Of a DNA stretch of 64,000 nucleotides, positions 1 to 7,789 are shown in pieces (within the stretch, counting starts at the first letter, position 1; every line of letters starts with the position of its first letter). The DNA is from Actinomycetales bacterium. Lineage in GTDB: Bacteria > Actinomycetota > Actinomycetes > Mycobacteriales > Micromonosporaceae. The position numbers and the translations under genes are program-made. The DNA lies in the NCBI GenBank assembly GCA_002919305.1, contig PKFB01000080.1, forward strand, positions 1 through 64,000, written 5' to 3'. Under the pieces are notes generated by a model. It worked only from the letters and a program-made list of their open reading frames with translations, did no database searches and was not told where the DNA came from.

Positions 1-1253
1 GCGGCAGCGTGAAAGACCGGATCGCGCTGCGCATGGTTGAGGAGGCAGAAGCGGCCGGGTTGCTTCGGCCGGGTGGCACCATCGTCGAGCCGACCAGCGG
101 GAACACCGGTGTGGGGCTGGCGTTGGTCGCTCAGACCAGGGGATACCGCTGCATCTTCGTCTGCCCCGATAAGGTGAGCGAAGACAAGATCAACGTGCTG
201 CGGGCCTACGGTGCCGAGGTGGTGATCTGCCCCACGGCGGTGGCGCCGGAGGATCCACGCTCCTACTACAGCGTCTCGGACCGACTCGTCTCTGAGATTG
301 AAGGTGCCTGGAAGCCCAACCAGTACGCCAACCCCGCCAATCCTCGCTCCCACTACGAGACCACCGGACCGGAGATCTGGGAACAGACCGAGGGGCGGAT
401 CACGCACTTCGTCGCTGGTGTCGGTACCGGGGGCACGATTTCCGGGACCGGACGCTATCTCAAGGAGGTATCCAACGGCCGGGTGAAGGTCATCGGAGCC
501 GACCCGGAGGGGTCGGTGTATTCCGGTGGGACCGGTCGGCCTTACCTGGTGGAGGGGGTCGGCGAGGACTTCTGGCCCGACACCTTCGACCGGGAGATCT
601 GCGACGAGATCATCGCCGTCTCCGACTCTGACTCCTTTGAGATGACTCGGCGTTTGGCCCGGGAGGAAGGGCTACTGGTCGGCGGCTCCTGCGGCATGGC
701 GACGGTCGCGGCGCTGCAGGTCGCGCGTACCGCACCCCCTGATGCGGTGGTGGTGGTTCTGCTGCCCGACGGGGGCCGGGGATACCTGTCGAAGATCTTC
801 AACGACAACTGGATGGCGCGCTACGGCTTCCTGCGCCCCACCGAGCCAGAGGTGACCGTAGCCGACGTGTTGGAGCGGAAGAGCAGCGGGATGCCGGAGC
901 TGGTGCACGCCCATCCCCAGGAGACGGTCCGCGACGTCATCGACTACCTGCGGGAGTACAACATCTCGCAGCTGCCGGTGCTGAAAGCCGAGCCGCCGGT
1001 GGTGACCGCTGAGGTCGTCGGATCGGTTCTGGAGCGGGACCTGTTCGACGCGTTGTTCAGCGGACGGGCGCAGCTGCACGACGCGATCGAAGGTCACATG
1101 TCCCCGCCGTTGCCGATGGTTGGTGGGGGACAGCCGGTCAGCGCCGCTGTCGCACTCCTGGAGAAGGCGGACGCCGTCATGGTCCTCATCGACGGCAAGC
1201 CTCGGGGTGTGCTCACCCGCCAGGACCTGCTGACCTACCTGGAACACAAGTAG
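1..1253 (+). CDS. cbs: Cystathionine beta-synthase (5'-truncated by window edge)
   Basis: PLP enzyme condensing serine with homocysteine to cystathionine, the first step of reverse transsulfuration. The reading frame is open from the first bases and begins inside the G-S-V-K-D-R motif that holds the PLP lysine, so roughly the first 40 residues lie outside the window. The substrate loop EPTSGNTG and the phosphate-binding GVGTGGTISG are present. The last ~130 residues form a pair of CBS domains (for example the DVIDYLREYNISQLPVL stretch), which separates it from a plain cysteine synthase. A cystathionine gamma-synthase lies 16 kb away. Family call is strong; an O-phosphoserine sulfhydrylase with CBS domains is the only close alternative. 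Confidence 0.93.
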   Translation, partial: GSVKDRIALRMVEEAEAAGLLRPGGTIVEPTSGNTGVGLALVAQTRGYRCIFVCPDKVSEDKINVLRAYGAEVVICPTAVAPEDPRSYYSVSDRLVSEIEGAWKPNQYANPANPRSHYETTGPEIWEQTEGRITHFVAGVGTGGTISGTGRYLKEVSNGRVKVIGADPEGSVYSGGTGRPYLVEGVGEDFWPDTFDREICDEIIAVSDSDSFEMTRRLAREEGLLVGGSCGMATVAALQVARTAPPDAVVVVLLPDGGRGYLSKIFNDNWMARYGFLRPTEPEVTVADVLERKSSGMPELVHAHPQETVRDVIDYLREYNISQLPVLKAEPPVVTAEVVGSVLERDLFDALFSGRAQLHDAIEGHMSPPLPMVGGGQPVSAAVALLEKADAVMVLIDGKPRGVLTRQDLLTYLEHK

Positions 1254-1267
1254 GCCCATCAGAACAC

Positions 1268-1304
1268 ACCTGGAGCCTGTGGACCGGCCTCGCAGGCTCC
1301 AGGT
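1268..1304. terminator. 12-bp hairpin after cbs
   Basis: ACCTGGAGCCTG pairs perfectly with CAGGCTCCAGGT across a 13-nt loop, 15 bases after the cbs stop. There is no T tract, which is common in GC-rich actinobacteria. It lies between convergent genes and could serve both. Confidence 0.6.
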
Positions 1305-1431
1305 GAGTCCAGGTAAGCTTTACCCGCTTTGCGGGAACCGCTTCGTCAGGAACCGCCTCACCGTTGGCGCGGCATCGGTGCGCCGACCACTTTCGCCAAG
1401 GCGAGAGGGCGGTTCCAGAGGAGCGGAAGGC

Positions 1432-2664
1432 TCAGTGGGACACGTTGAGTTGTGACTCGCGTTCCGGTTCGGGCCCCGGCTCGGAGACGGGGGTCTCCGA
1501 GCCGGCGTGGTGGGGATGGGTGGGCCGGTGGAGGAACGGTTCGGCCAGCCGACCGATCAGCGGCCCGAGGATGGCGAGGATCAATACGTAGGCGGCTGCC
1601 AGAGAACCCAACGCGGGCTCGACACCCGCCGAGACCGCCAGACCCGCGATCACGATGCTGAACTCACCACGGGCGATCAACGCGATACCCGCACGGTAAC
1701 GACCGTTACGCCCCACCCCCGCGCGCGCCGCGGCGATGTAACCAGTGGCGAACTTGCTCAGCACACCCGCCACCGCCAAGCCCAAGGCGACCAGCGCCAC
1801 CGGAGGTAGGTGCGAGGGGTCGGTCTGCAGACCGAAGAACACGAAGAAGACCGCGGCGAATAGATCCCGCAACGGGGACAGGAGCTCTCGGGCGGCCTCA
1901 GCCAGCGGTCCGGACAGAGCGATACCGACCAGGAAGGCCCCCACCGCGGACGAAATCTGCAACTCCTGAGCCAGGCCGGCGACGAGGAGGACCAGCCCGA
2001 GCACCTTCAGCAGAAGTACCTCGTCGTTGGGACTCTTGACGAAGGCAGAGACCAGCCAGCCGAACCGCAGCGCCACCAGCAGCACGAGCGCGATCGCGAG
2101 CAGCGCGACCCCTAGGGTGACTGATCCGGCTAGCAGGCTCACTCCGGCCAGCAGGGTGGTCAGGATCGGCAGGTAAACCGCCATCGCCAGGTCCTCCATG
2201 ACCAGCAGCGACAGCACGACCGGAGTTTCCCGGTTACCGACCCATCCCAGATCCGCCAACAGCTTGGCGATGATGCCTGAGGAGGAGACGTAGGTGACGC
2301 CACCAAGCACCACGATCGCGACCGGATCCCACCCCAGCAACAGGCCAGCCACGATTCCTGGTGCGGCGTTGAGGACCAGGTCGAGCAAACCACCCACGGC
2401 GGACTGACGCATACCGCGCACCAGTTCGTCGGCGGTGTACTCCAGACCCAATGTGAACAGCAACAGGAGTACGCCGATCTCCGCACCGATGGAGATGAAC
2501 TCTTCGCTGGTGCTTAGCGGAAGCAGACCACCATGTCCGAACGCCAGTCCGCCAAGAAGATACAGGGGGATGGGGGAGATGCCGGCTCGCATCGCGAGCC
2601 CGCCTAATAGACCTAGAGCAAGAATGACGCCGCCGAGCTCGACGAAAACGGTCGCGGAGTGCAC
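1432..2664 (-). CDS. CPA2-family cation/proton antiporter membrane subunit (KhtU-like)
   Basis: A 410-residue polytopic membrane protein, hydrophobic over almost its whole length with about 12 predicted spans. It has the Na+/H+ exchanger-type features of the CPA2 (KefB/KhtU) family, such as the conserved GIIAKLLADLG and ARGEFSIVI stretches. It starts with GTG four bases after the stop of the upstream RCK_C-domain gene, so the two are translationally coupled. That pairing matches the Bacillus KhtT-KhtU arrangement, where the small subunit gates K+ (or NH4+) efflux in exchange for protons. The C-terminal ~40 residues are polar, probably cytoplasmic. Ion specificity cannot be read from sequence. 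Confidence 0.88.
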   Translation of the reverse strand: MHSATVFVELGGVILALGLLGGLAMRAGISPIPLYLLGGLAFGHGGLLPLSTSEEFISIGAEIGVLLLLFTLGLEYTADELVRGMRQSAVGGLLDLVLNAAPGIVAGLLLGWDPVAIVVLGGVTYVSSSGIIAKLLADLGWVGNRETPVVLSLLVMEDLAMAVYLPILTTLLAGVSLLAGSVTLGVALLAIALVLLVALRFGWLVSAFVKSPNDEVLLLKVLGLVLLVAGLAQELQISSAVGAFLVGIALSGPLAEAARELLSPLRDLFAAVFFVFFGLQTDPSHLPPVALVALGLAVAGVLSKFATGYIAAARAGVGRNGRYRAGIALIARGEFSIVIAGLAVSAGVEPALGSLAAAYVLILAILGPLIGRLAEPFLHRPTHPHHAGSETPVSEPGPEPERESQLNVSH

Positions 2665-2667
2665 GCT

Positions 2668-3153
2668 CTAACCGTTCCTGAAGATCTGCGCGACCGCGGA
2701 GGTACCTTCCTTGGTACCTACCACGACCACGATGTCGCCGGTCTGGAAACGGAAGTCCGGCCGAGGACTGGCTAGCACCTCGCCCTCTCGGACCACCGCC
2801 ACAATGGAGGCACCAGTTCGGGTACGGGCGCGGGTGTCACCTAAGGTTCGGCCGTCGTAAGGGGAGCCGGCGGTGATCGGGATCTGTTCGGTCACCAGTC
2901 CCTCCACTTGCCGCTCCAACTCGGCCAACCGTTCGATGACCCGACGCGTGCCTAGTAATTCGGCCAGTGCCTCGGCTTCGTCCACAGTCAAGGCCACATC
3001 ATCGACGGAGGTGTCGGGATCGTCGGGGTCGTAGATGAGCAGATCCCGCCGTCCGGACCGGTGCGACACCACGCCGATCTGGCGGCCCCGTGATGTGGTC
3101 AAGATGTGACGGAGTCCGATACCCGGAAGCGCCGTGCGCTCGACCTCCACCAC
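2668..3153 (-). CDS. TrkA-C (RCK_C) domain regulatory subunit of the antiporter (KhtT-like)
   Basis: 161 residues. The N-terminal half is a small alpha/beta region with a helical linker (ALAELLGTRRVIERLAELER). The C-terminal ~70 residues are a TrkA-C domain ending GDIVVVVGTKEGTSAVAQIF, the fold that binds small ligands and gates cation transporters. The GTG start follows a clear GAAGGAG ribosome site eight bases upstream. It is the first gene of a two-gene operon with the antiporter. By analogy with KhtT it should act as the cytoplasmic ligand-responsive subunit; the ligand (c-di-AMP in Bacillus) is not shown here. Confidence 0.87.
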   Translation of the reverse strand: MVEVERTALPGIGLRHILTTSRGRQIGVVSHRSGRRDLLIYDPDDPDTSVDDVALTVDEAEALAELLGTRRVIERLAELERQVEGLVTEQIPITAGSPYDGRTLGDTRARTRTGASIVAVVREGEVLASPRPDFRFQTGDIVVVVGTKEGTSAVAQIFRNG

Positions 3154-3344
3154 GTCCTTACTCCTTCATGTGGGTTGCTAAAGCGGCCGGACCGCCGCCC
3201 AGTTGGGGACCTTAACGCACCCGCGCACCTGGCTGGAAAGCCCAGGGTCACGGCGTGACGAGCATTGTGACTTAAGGTCGCGTGCTATGCCAAGCTAGGC
3301 AGTTTCTTCTTAAATGTGAAGGAGTAGGACTCTGCTGGGATGGC

Positions 3345-4406
3345 TCAGATGTGGTGTGACTGAGGAGTGGCAGGGAGTGGCGAGCGGTTGAGGCGGGCGG
3401 ACACCACGGGGAGTCGAGCCTCCAGGATCAGGCCAGGGCCGGATTCGATGACCGCTCCCAGGCGGGTGAGGATCCGGCGCATCCGACGGTTGTCAGCCAG
3501 CAGGTGAGCCCGCAGCTCGGCCAACCCTCGGGAGCGGGCCAAAGTGAGCAAGCGCCAGGTCAGTTCGGTTCCTAACCGGCGGCTCTGCCAGGCGTCTTCC
3601 ACCAGGATGGCGATCTCCCCTACCCCCGGGTCGGGGGTGTAGACCAGGTGGGCCAGGGCGACTACACCCCGGTCGGATTCAGCGACCAGGGTGATCCCCC
3701 GTTCACGGTCGCAGAAGGCCTGCCACATGCGTGCCGTGAGGTTACGCCGGGCCAGGAAGTAACGTCCCCGGCGCGTCAGCGGTGAGCAGCGTCGGTGCAT
3801 CTCGCGTACCGCGGTGAAATCGTCGTCGCGCAGCGGACGCACCGTCAGGCGGGCGAAGTCGGGGAGGGTGAGAGGGTGACCGACCGGGTCGGTCGCCAGA
3901 GGCAGCAGGAAACTGATGAGGGCATCGGCGCGGGCCGCCTCGGTGAGGGTGAACGGCAGTGACCGTCGAATCAGACGGACCGCACGAGAGGGGCCGGCGG
4001 GAACGATCAGGGTGTGGTCCTCCGAGGGGGCGTTGGCGTCCGGGCCATACACCCAGGTGGCGTCGTCGGCGCGGAGGAGTTCACCCAACAGGTGGGGTAA
4101 AGAGCGCGGATCGGTGTGGAGCTTGGCCGCGACCAGCAGGGCGGCGGTGGTGTGGTCCACCAGCTCCGCGCGACTGGCGGGCACCACGGTGATCCGCCGT
4201 CCCCCGGCGTCCGCGAGACAGGCCGTGATGTGGGCGGCGCTGACCGAGGTGGGGAACTCGACCACGAACTCGTCGATGACCCCTCCGGGTGCGACGTGGA
4301 CCTCGAGGTTCAGGATGTTGCCCCCAGCGGCGGCGAGGGCGGTCGACAAGGCCGCGAGTCGTCCGGGTCGGTCATCAATCTCGGTACGGATCCGCCATAC
4401 AGCCAT
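3345..4406 (-). CDS. ACT-GNAT fusion, putative amino-acid-regulated N-acetyltransferase
   Basis: 353 residues with an unusual order. Residues 1 to about 75 look like an ACT domain (RTEIDDRPGRLAALSTALA, then ILNLEVHVAPGGVIDEFVVEF). A middle segment of ~110 residues is unassigned, and residues ~190-340 are a GNAT domain (VRPLRDDDFTAVREMHRRC; acetyl-CoA loop region DAWQSRRLGTELTWRLL). ACT-GNAT fusions from actinomycetes such as Micromonospora are known protein lysine acetyltransferases whose activity responds to amino acids. The same role here is inference. ATG start, with no strong ribosome site seen. A different acyl acceptor is possible. Confidence 0.78.
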   Translation of the reverse strand: MAVWRIRTEIDDRPGRLAALSTALAAAGGNILNLEVHVAPGGVIDEFVVEFPTSVSAAHITACLADAGGRRITVVPASRAELVDHTTAALLVAAKLHTDPRSLPHLLGELLRADDATWVYGPDANAPSEDHTLIVPAGPSRAVRLIRRSLPFTLTEAARADALISFLLPLATDPVGHPLTLPDFARLTVRPLRDDDFTAVREMHRRCSPLTRRGRYFLARRNLTARMWQAFCDRERGITLVAESDRGVVALAHLVYTPDPGVGEIAILVEDAWQSRRLGTELTWRLLTLARSRGLAELRAHLLADNRRMRRILTRLGAVIESGPGLILEARLPVVSARLNRSPLPATPQSHHI

Positions 4407-4496
4407 AAGGAGATGGTCGACGGGCGGTGTTTCTTGACCGCTTCCACGTCGTCACCAGCGGGTTTCCAGCGTTGCGCGTACTCGTCACATGAACCC

Positions 4497-4533
4497 TGAA
4501 GATCAACGCCCCTGAAGATCACCTTGAAGATCT
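4497..4533. repeat. Three short direct repeats of TGAAGATCA/T
   Basis: TGAAGATCA occurs at 4497-4505 and 4513-4521 and TGAAGATCT at 4525-4533, about 90-160 bases upstream of the ACT-GNAT start. The spacing is 16 then 12 bases. Possible binding sites, otherwise unexplained. Confidence 0.4.
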
Positions 4534-4542
4534 CAGCCACCA

Positions 4543-4591
4543 GCCGGTGATCATGGGTGTCGCCGTCGAGGGTGCATTCATGATCACCGGC
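4543..4591 (-). terminator. 13-bp perfect inverted repeat after the RHH-like gene
   Basis: GCCGGTGATCATG at 4543-4555 pairs with CATGATCACCGGC at 4579-4591 without mismatch, loop 23 bases. It begins eight bases beyond the stop of the gene ending at 4600, so termination is the simplest reading. It also lies upstream of the next gene, so an operator is possible. Confidence 0.5.
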
Positions 4592-4599
4592 CTCGATCG

Positions 4600-5202
4600 T
4601 CAGGTGGTGATGGTTGGGCCTTCCCGGCGTAGCCGGTCAACCTCGGTCATGGCCTTCTGCAGTTCGGACAACCACGACTCGGCATGCTGCGCCACCAACC
4701 GCACACACCACGCCAGAGCATCGGAACGGGAGCGGGCCACGCCTGCGTCGACCAACGTGTCCAGAACCTGCCGCTCGGGTTGCCGCAGCCGGGTCATCAC
4801 AGGAACCGACTGTGTGGTGAACAGCTCCTGAGTGCCACCGCATCGGGCCCCCCAGCTCACTTTCCGGCCGTACCGGTGCTGAATGTGCTGAGCGATCTCC
4901 ATGCGCTGTTCCCGGGTGTGCTCCCGGAACCGCGCAATCCGTCCTTTCTCTACGCCTGCCCGTTCGGCGGGGGAGGCGTCCGGACTGAGCAGGTTGGCCT
5001 CTGGATCGGGGAGACGCCCGACAATGATGATCTCGTCACGGTCGATGGAGATCTCCGGTGGTGCCACAAACCAGTTGTCCGGTAACCGACCTGTAATCCA
5101 CGGCGCCGCGTCGTCTACGGAGGGCAGGTCAGCGTACTGCCATCCGCCTCGGTGGCCCCAACCGGGCCGGAAGCCCCAGGCCGGCCCAAGTTTTCCAGGC
5201 AT
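4600..5202 (-). CDS. Uncharacterised protein with C-terminal ribbon-helix-helix-like segment
   Basis: 200 residues, starting at an ATG preceded by AAGGAGAG; a longer frame extends 63 bases upstream but lacks a ribosome site. The first ~100 residues are Gly/Trp/Pro-rich (GPAWGFRPGWGHRGG near the N-terminus) and unassigned. The C-terminal ~60 residues read as a beta strand (SVPVMTRL), a helix (QPERQVLDTLVDAG) and a second helix (SRSDALAWCVRLVAQH). This is the order of a ribbon-helix-helix DNA-binding fold, ending in a charged helix. Four boxes with an 8-bp period lie upstream at 5272-5303, which fits autoregulation by such a protein. No toxin partner is adjacent. Function is unknown. Confidence 0.7.
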   Translation of the reverse strand: MPGKLGPAWGFRPGWGHRGGWQYADLPSVDDAAPWITGRLPDNWFVAPPEISIDRDEIIIVGRLPDPEANLLSPDASPAERAGVEKGRIARFREHTREQRMEIAQHIQHRYGRKVSWGARCGGTQELFTTQSVPVMTRLRQPERQVLDTLVDAGVARSRSDALAWCVRLVAQHAESWLSELQKAMTEVDRLRREGPTITT

Positions 5203-5271
5203 CGCGACTCTCCTTGTTCCCATGTCTGTGATGGCGCTGGAACGTGTTGTCCGCGCACACCACAACGTTGA

Positions 5272-5303
5272 TTACATAGTTACAGCATTACGCAACTACA
5301 ACA
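5272..5303 (-). promoter_or_regulatory. Tandem 8-bp boxes upstream of the RHH-like gene
   Basis: TTACATAG, TTACAGCA, TTACGCAA and CTACAACA follow one another with an exact 8-base period, 70-101 bases upstream of the start at 5202. Tandem 8-bp boxes are how MetJ-type ribbon-helix-helix repressors are read on DNA. The flanks carry CACCACAA (before) and TTGTGGTG (after), an 8-bp inverted repeat around the array. Confidence 0.5.
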
Positions 5304-5368
5304 ACTTGTGGTGCGTGTAGGGCAGGCTCATCTCCGGGGACGGGCGGGAGAGGAGAGGGATCTGATCG

Positions 5369-5637
5369 TCAGTCGTCGGCGTTGAGGATCACACAACCCT
5401 GCAAGGTGCCGGCCGCTTCGGAAGACAGGATGAGCCGGACGGGCTTACGACCTTCAGCCACCAAGGCGTTAGGCGACTCGGCCGGGAGGGTACGCAGGTG
5501 GTGGCAAGAGGGCGCGAGGCGCGGCGGAATCGGTTGATATCAGGGACCGTGGGTCCAGCCGAACGGAACGCCAGGCGTAATGTCTCACCGCCGATGACAC
5601 GGCGGTGAGACGGGGCAGGCTCGTCGAGCGGGAGCAC
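5369..5637 (-). pseudogene. Small frameshifted ORF downstream of the YyaL gene
   Basis: A GTG at 5637 opens a frame that reads plausibly for ~35 codons (PLDEPAPSHRRVIGGETLRL and on). Protein-like sequence then continues in another frame (PPRLAPSCHHLRTLPAES, later AEGRKPVRLILSSEAAGT) and ends in QGCVILNADD at the TGA at 5369. The join must be near codon 35-38, around 5525-5540. It is either a broken gene or two short frames that only look related. An alternative ORF (5389-5637) has no shift but a poor C-terminus. Not recognised. Confidence 0.35.
5582..5611 (-). terminator. 11-bp hairpin 33 bases after the YyaL stop
   Basis: GTCTCACCGCC and GGCGGTGAGAC pair perfectly around an 8-base loop. The position suits transcript termination for the gene ending at 5644, although it falls inside the doubtful small ORF at 5369-5637. 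Confidence 0.5.
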
Positions 5638-5643
5638 GGGAGG

Positions 5644-7710
5644 TTAACGGCCGGTGAGCTGCGCGGTCAACGCGGCCGGGTCGGTGACCGGAAGTTGGCA
5701 GACGAAGTCCCGGCAGACATAGGCGGTCGTCAACCCTGACCGGTACTCCCTACCCGCGAGCAACGGCACTCCTGGTTGATCCGGACGCCCGGCGACGATC
5801 ACCGCACCTGGTGAGGGGGTCAGCCACGCGGTCCGCCACAGCGGGTCATCCGCCGGGTCGGAGGCCGTGGTCACCACAGCCACCTCCGCGGGACCGGCCA
5901 GCTGGGCTTCCCCCACCGCACATGCCCAACCGGTGAACCGGGCATGCTGCTGTACCAGCGGTGCCACGGTGGATAGCGCCGTCCGCGCCGCCTCCCGGTG
6001 CCGGGGCGAACCCCTCAACGCCGCATAGCTGGTGAGCGCACCCGCTAGCGAGGTCAGGCCCGAGGGAGAGGCGTTGTCCGTAGGGTCGGCGGGGCGAGCG
6101 ACCAACGCCTCAGCGTCATCGGCGGTGTCGTAGAAGCCCCCCATGCCGTCGCCGAAGTGCGCCAACGCCACATCCAGCAGCTGTCCGGCGAGCTCCAACC
6201 ACCGGGGTTCACCGGTGATCTGGTGCAGTGCGCAGAACGCCTCGGCCACGCATCCGTGATCCTCCGCGACCCCCGGTGGATCACCCACGACACCATGGCG
6301 TGACACTCGACGCAGGCGACCATCCACCAGGTGCACATCCGCCAGCAGGCTGCCCGCCCGTTGCGCCGCCTCCAGCGCCTGCCGAGCCAACGCGAGAGTG
6401 TCCGTCTCGGACTCCGTCTCAGAATCCAGCGTGTGCGCGCTGTCCGCCCCAACCCCGCCGGACAGCATGGCTCGGGCGATCGCGGCGAACTCCACGAGGG
6501 CGGTGATCGCCAGCCCGTTCCAGGCGGCGACCACCTTGTCGTCCCGTGCCGGCTGCGGCCGACCGCGGCGCGCCCGCAGCAGGGCCTGGCGTACCCTCCG
6601 GAATCTGGCCGAGTCAGACGGATCGGCAGGGAGCTGCAAAACGCTGGTGCCGTGTTCGAAGGTGCCTCCCACGGTCACCCCGAACACCTCAGCGGCCCAG
6701 ACGCCGTCCTCCGGGCCCAGCACCTCAGTGAGCTGGGCGGGCGTCCAGACGTAGGTGGCGCCTTCCACTCCCTCGGTGTCGGCGTCCAGGGAAGAAGCGA
6801 ATCCACCCTCCGGGGTGGCCAGGTCCCGCAGCAGAAATCGCACGGTCTCCTCCGCGACCCGGCGGGCCAGCGGATCTGCGGTGACCCGCCACAGGTGCGT
6901 GTAGACCAGCGTCAGCAACGCGTTGTCGTAGAGCATCTTCTCGAAGTGCGGCACCACCCACGCCGCATCCACCGAGTACCGGGCGAAGCCGCCAGCGAGC
7001 TGGTCGTACATGCCGCCCCGTGCCATCCGCTCGCAGGTGTACCGCACCACCTCAAGGCTGCGTGCGTGACCGGTGCGGGCGTAATGCCGCAGCAGAAACT
7101 CCAGACACATCGACGGCGGGAACTTCGGGGCGTCACCGAAGCCACCGTTGACCGGGTCGTGCTCGCGGTGCAGGGTGGCCGCGGCGGCATCAAGGAGATC
7201 CTCAGATAGGGGTGCCCGTCCGATCCTGGACCGGCCATCGCTCAGCGCCCGAGCCACGGCGCGGCCCCGTTGCAGCAGGGAGTCCCGCCGCTCCCGCCAG
7301 GCTCGGCCGACCGCCTCAACCAGCTGGAGAAACTGGTCCCGGGGGAAGTAGGTGCCGCAGATGAACGGCTCGCCGTCAGGGGTCGCGAACACCGTCATCG
7401 GCCAACCGCCCTGACCGGTCATCGCCTGGGTCGCTGTCATGTACACCGCGTCGATGTCTGGGCGTTCCTCCCGGTCGACCTTGACCGGCACGGTGAGTTG
7501 GTTGACCACCTCAGCGACCTCAGGGTCCTCAAAGGACTCATGCGCCATCACATGACACCAGTGACAGGCGGCGTACCCCACCGAGATGAGCAGAGGAACA
7601 TCCCGCCGCCGGGCCTCCGCGAGGGCCTCCGGCCCCCAAGGCCACCAGTCGACGGGGTTGTCGGCGTGCTGCAGCAGGTAGGGGGAGGTCGCGTTAGCGA
7701 GCCGGTTCAT
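5644..7710 (-). CDS. YyaL/DUF255 thioredoxin-fold protein (SSP411 family)
   Basis: 688 residues, full length for this family. The N-terminus carries the family signature ([18 protein letters not shown]) and a thioredoxin-like fold with a C-H-W-C-H-V-M active-site motif at about residue 50. The rest is an alpha/alpha-toroid reminiscent of N-acylglucosamine 2-epimerases ([37 protein letters not shown]). The biochemical role is not established in any organism I can name with certainty; redox or carbohydrate roles have been proposed. It is a stand-alone transcription unit with a hairpin just after the stop. Identification is firm, function is not. Confidence 0.9.
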   Translation of the reverse strand: MNRLANATSPYLLQHADNPVDWWPWGPEALAEARRRDVPLLISVGYAACHWCHVMAHESFEDPEVAEVVNQLTVPVKVDREERPDIDAVYMTATQAMTGQGGWPMTVFATPDGEPFICGTYFPRDQFLQLVEAVGRAWRERRDSLLQRGRAVARALSDGRSRIGRAPLSEDLLDAAAATLHREHDPVNGGFGDAPKFPPSMCLEFLLRHYARTGHARSLEVVRYTCERMARGGMYDQLAGGFARYSVDAAWVVPHFEKMLYDNALLTLVYTHLWRVTADPLARRVAEETVRFLLRDLATPEGGFASSLDADTEGVEGATYVWTPAQLTEVLGPEDGVWAAEVFGVTVGGTFEHGTSVLQLPADPSDSARFRRVRQALLRARRGRPQPARDDKVVAAWNGLAITALVEFAAIARAMLSGGVGADSAHTLDSETESETDTLALARQALEAAQRAGSLLADVHLVDGRLRRVSRHGVVGDPPGVAEDHGCVAEAFCALHQITGEPRWLELAGQLLDVALAHFGDGMGGFYDTADDAEALVARPADPTDNASPSGLTSLAGALTSYAALRGSPRHREAARTALSTVAPLVQQHARFTGWACAVGEAQLAGPAEVAVVTTASDPADDPLWRTAWLTPSPGAVIVAGRPDQPGVPLLAGREYRSGLTTAYVCRDFVCQLPVTDPAALTAQLTGR

Positions 7711-7789
7711 AAATCCACCCTCTCACAGCTCACTCCGACCCGCTTTGAGGTTCACGACGCCTGGGACGACAGCGCGCGTACGGATCTGG

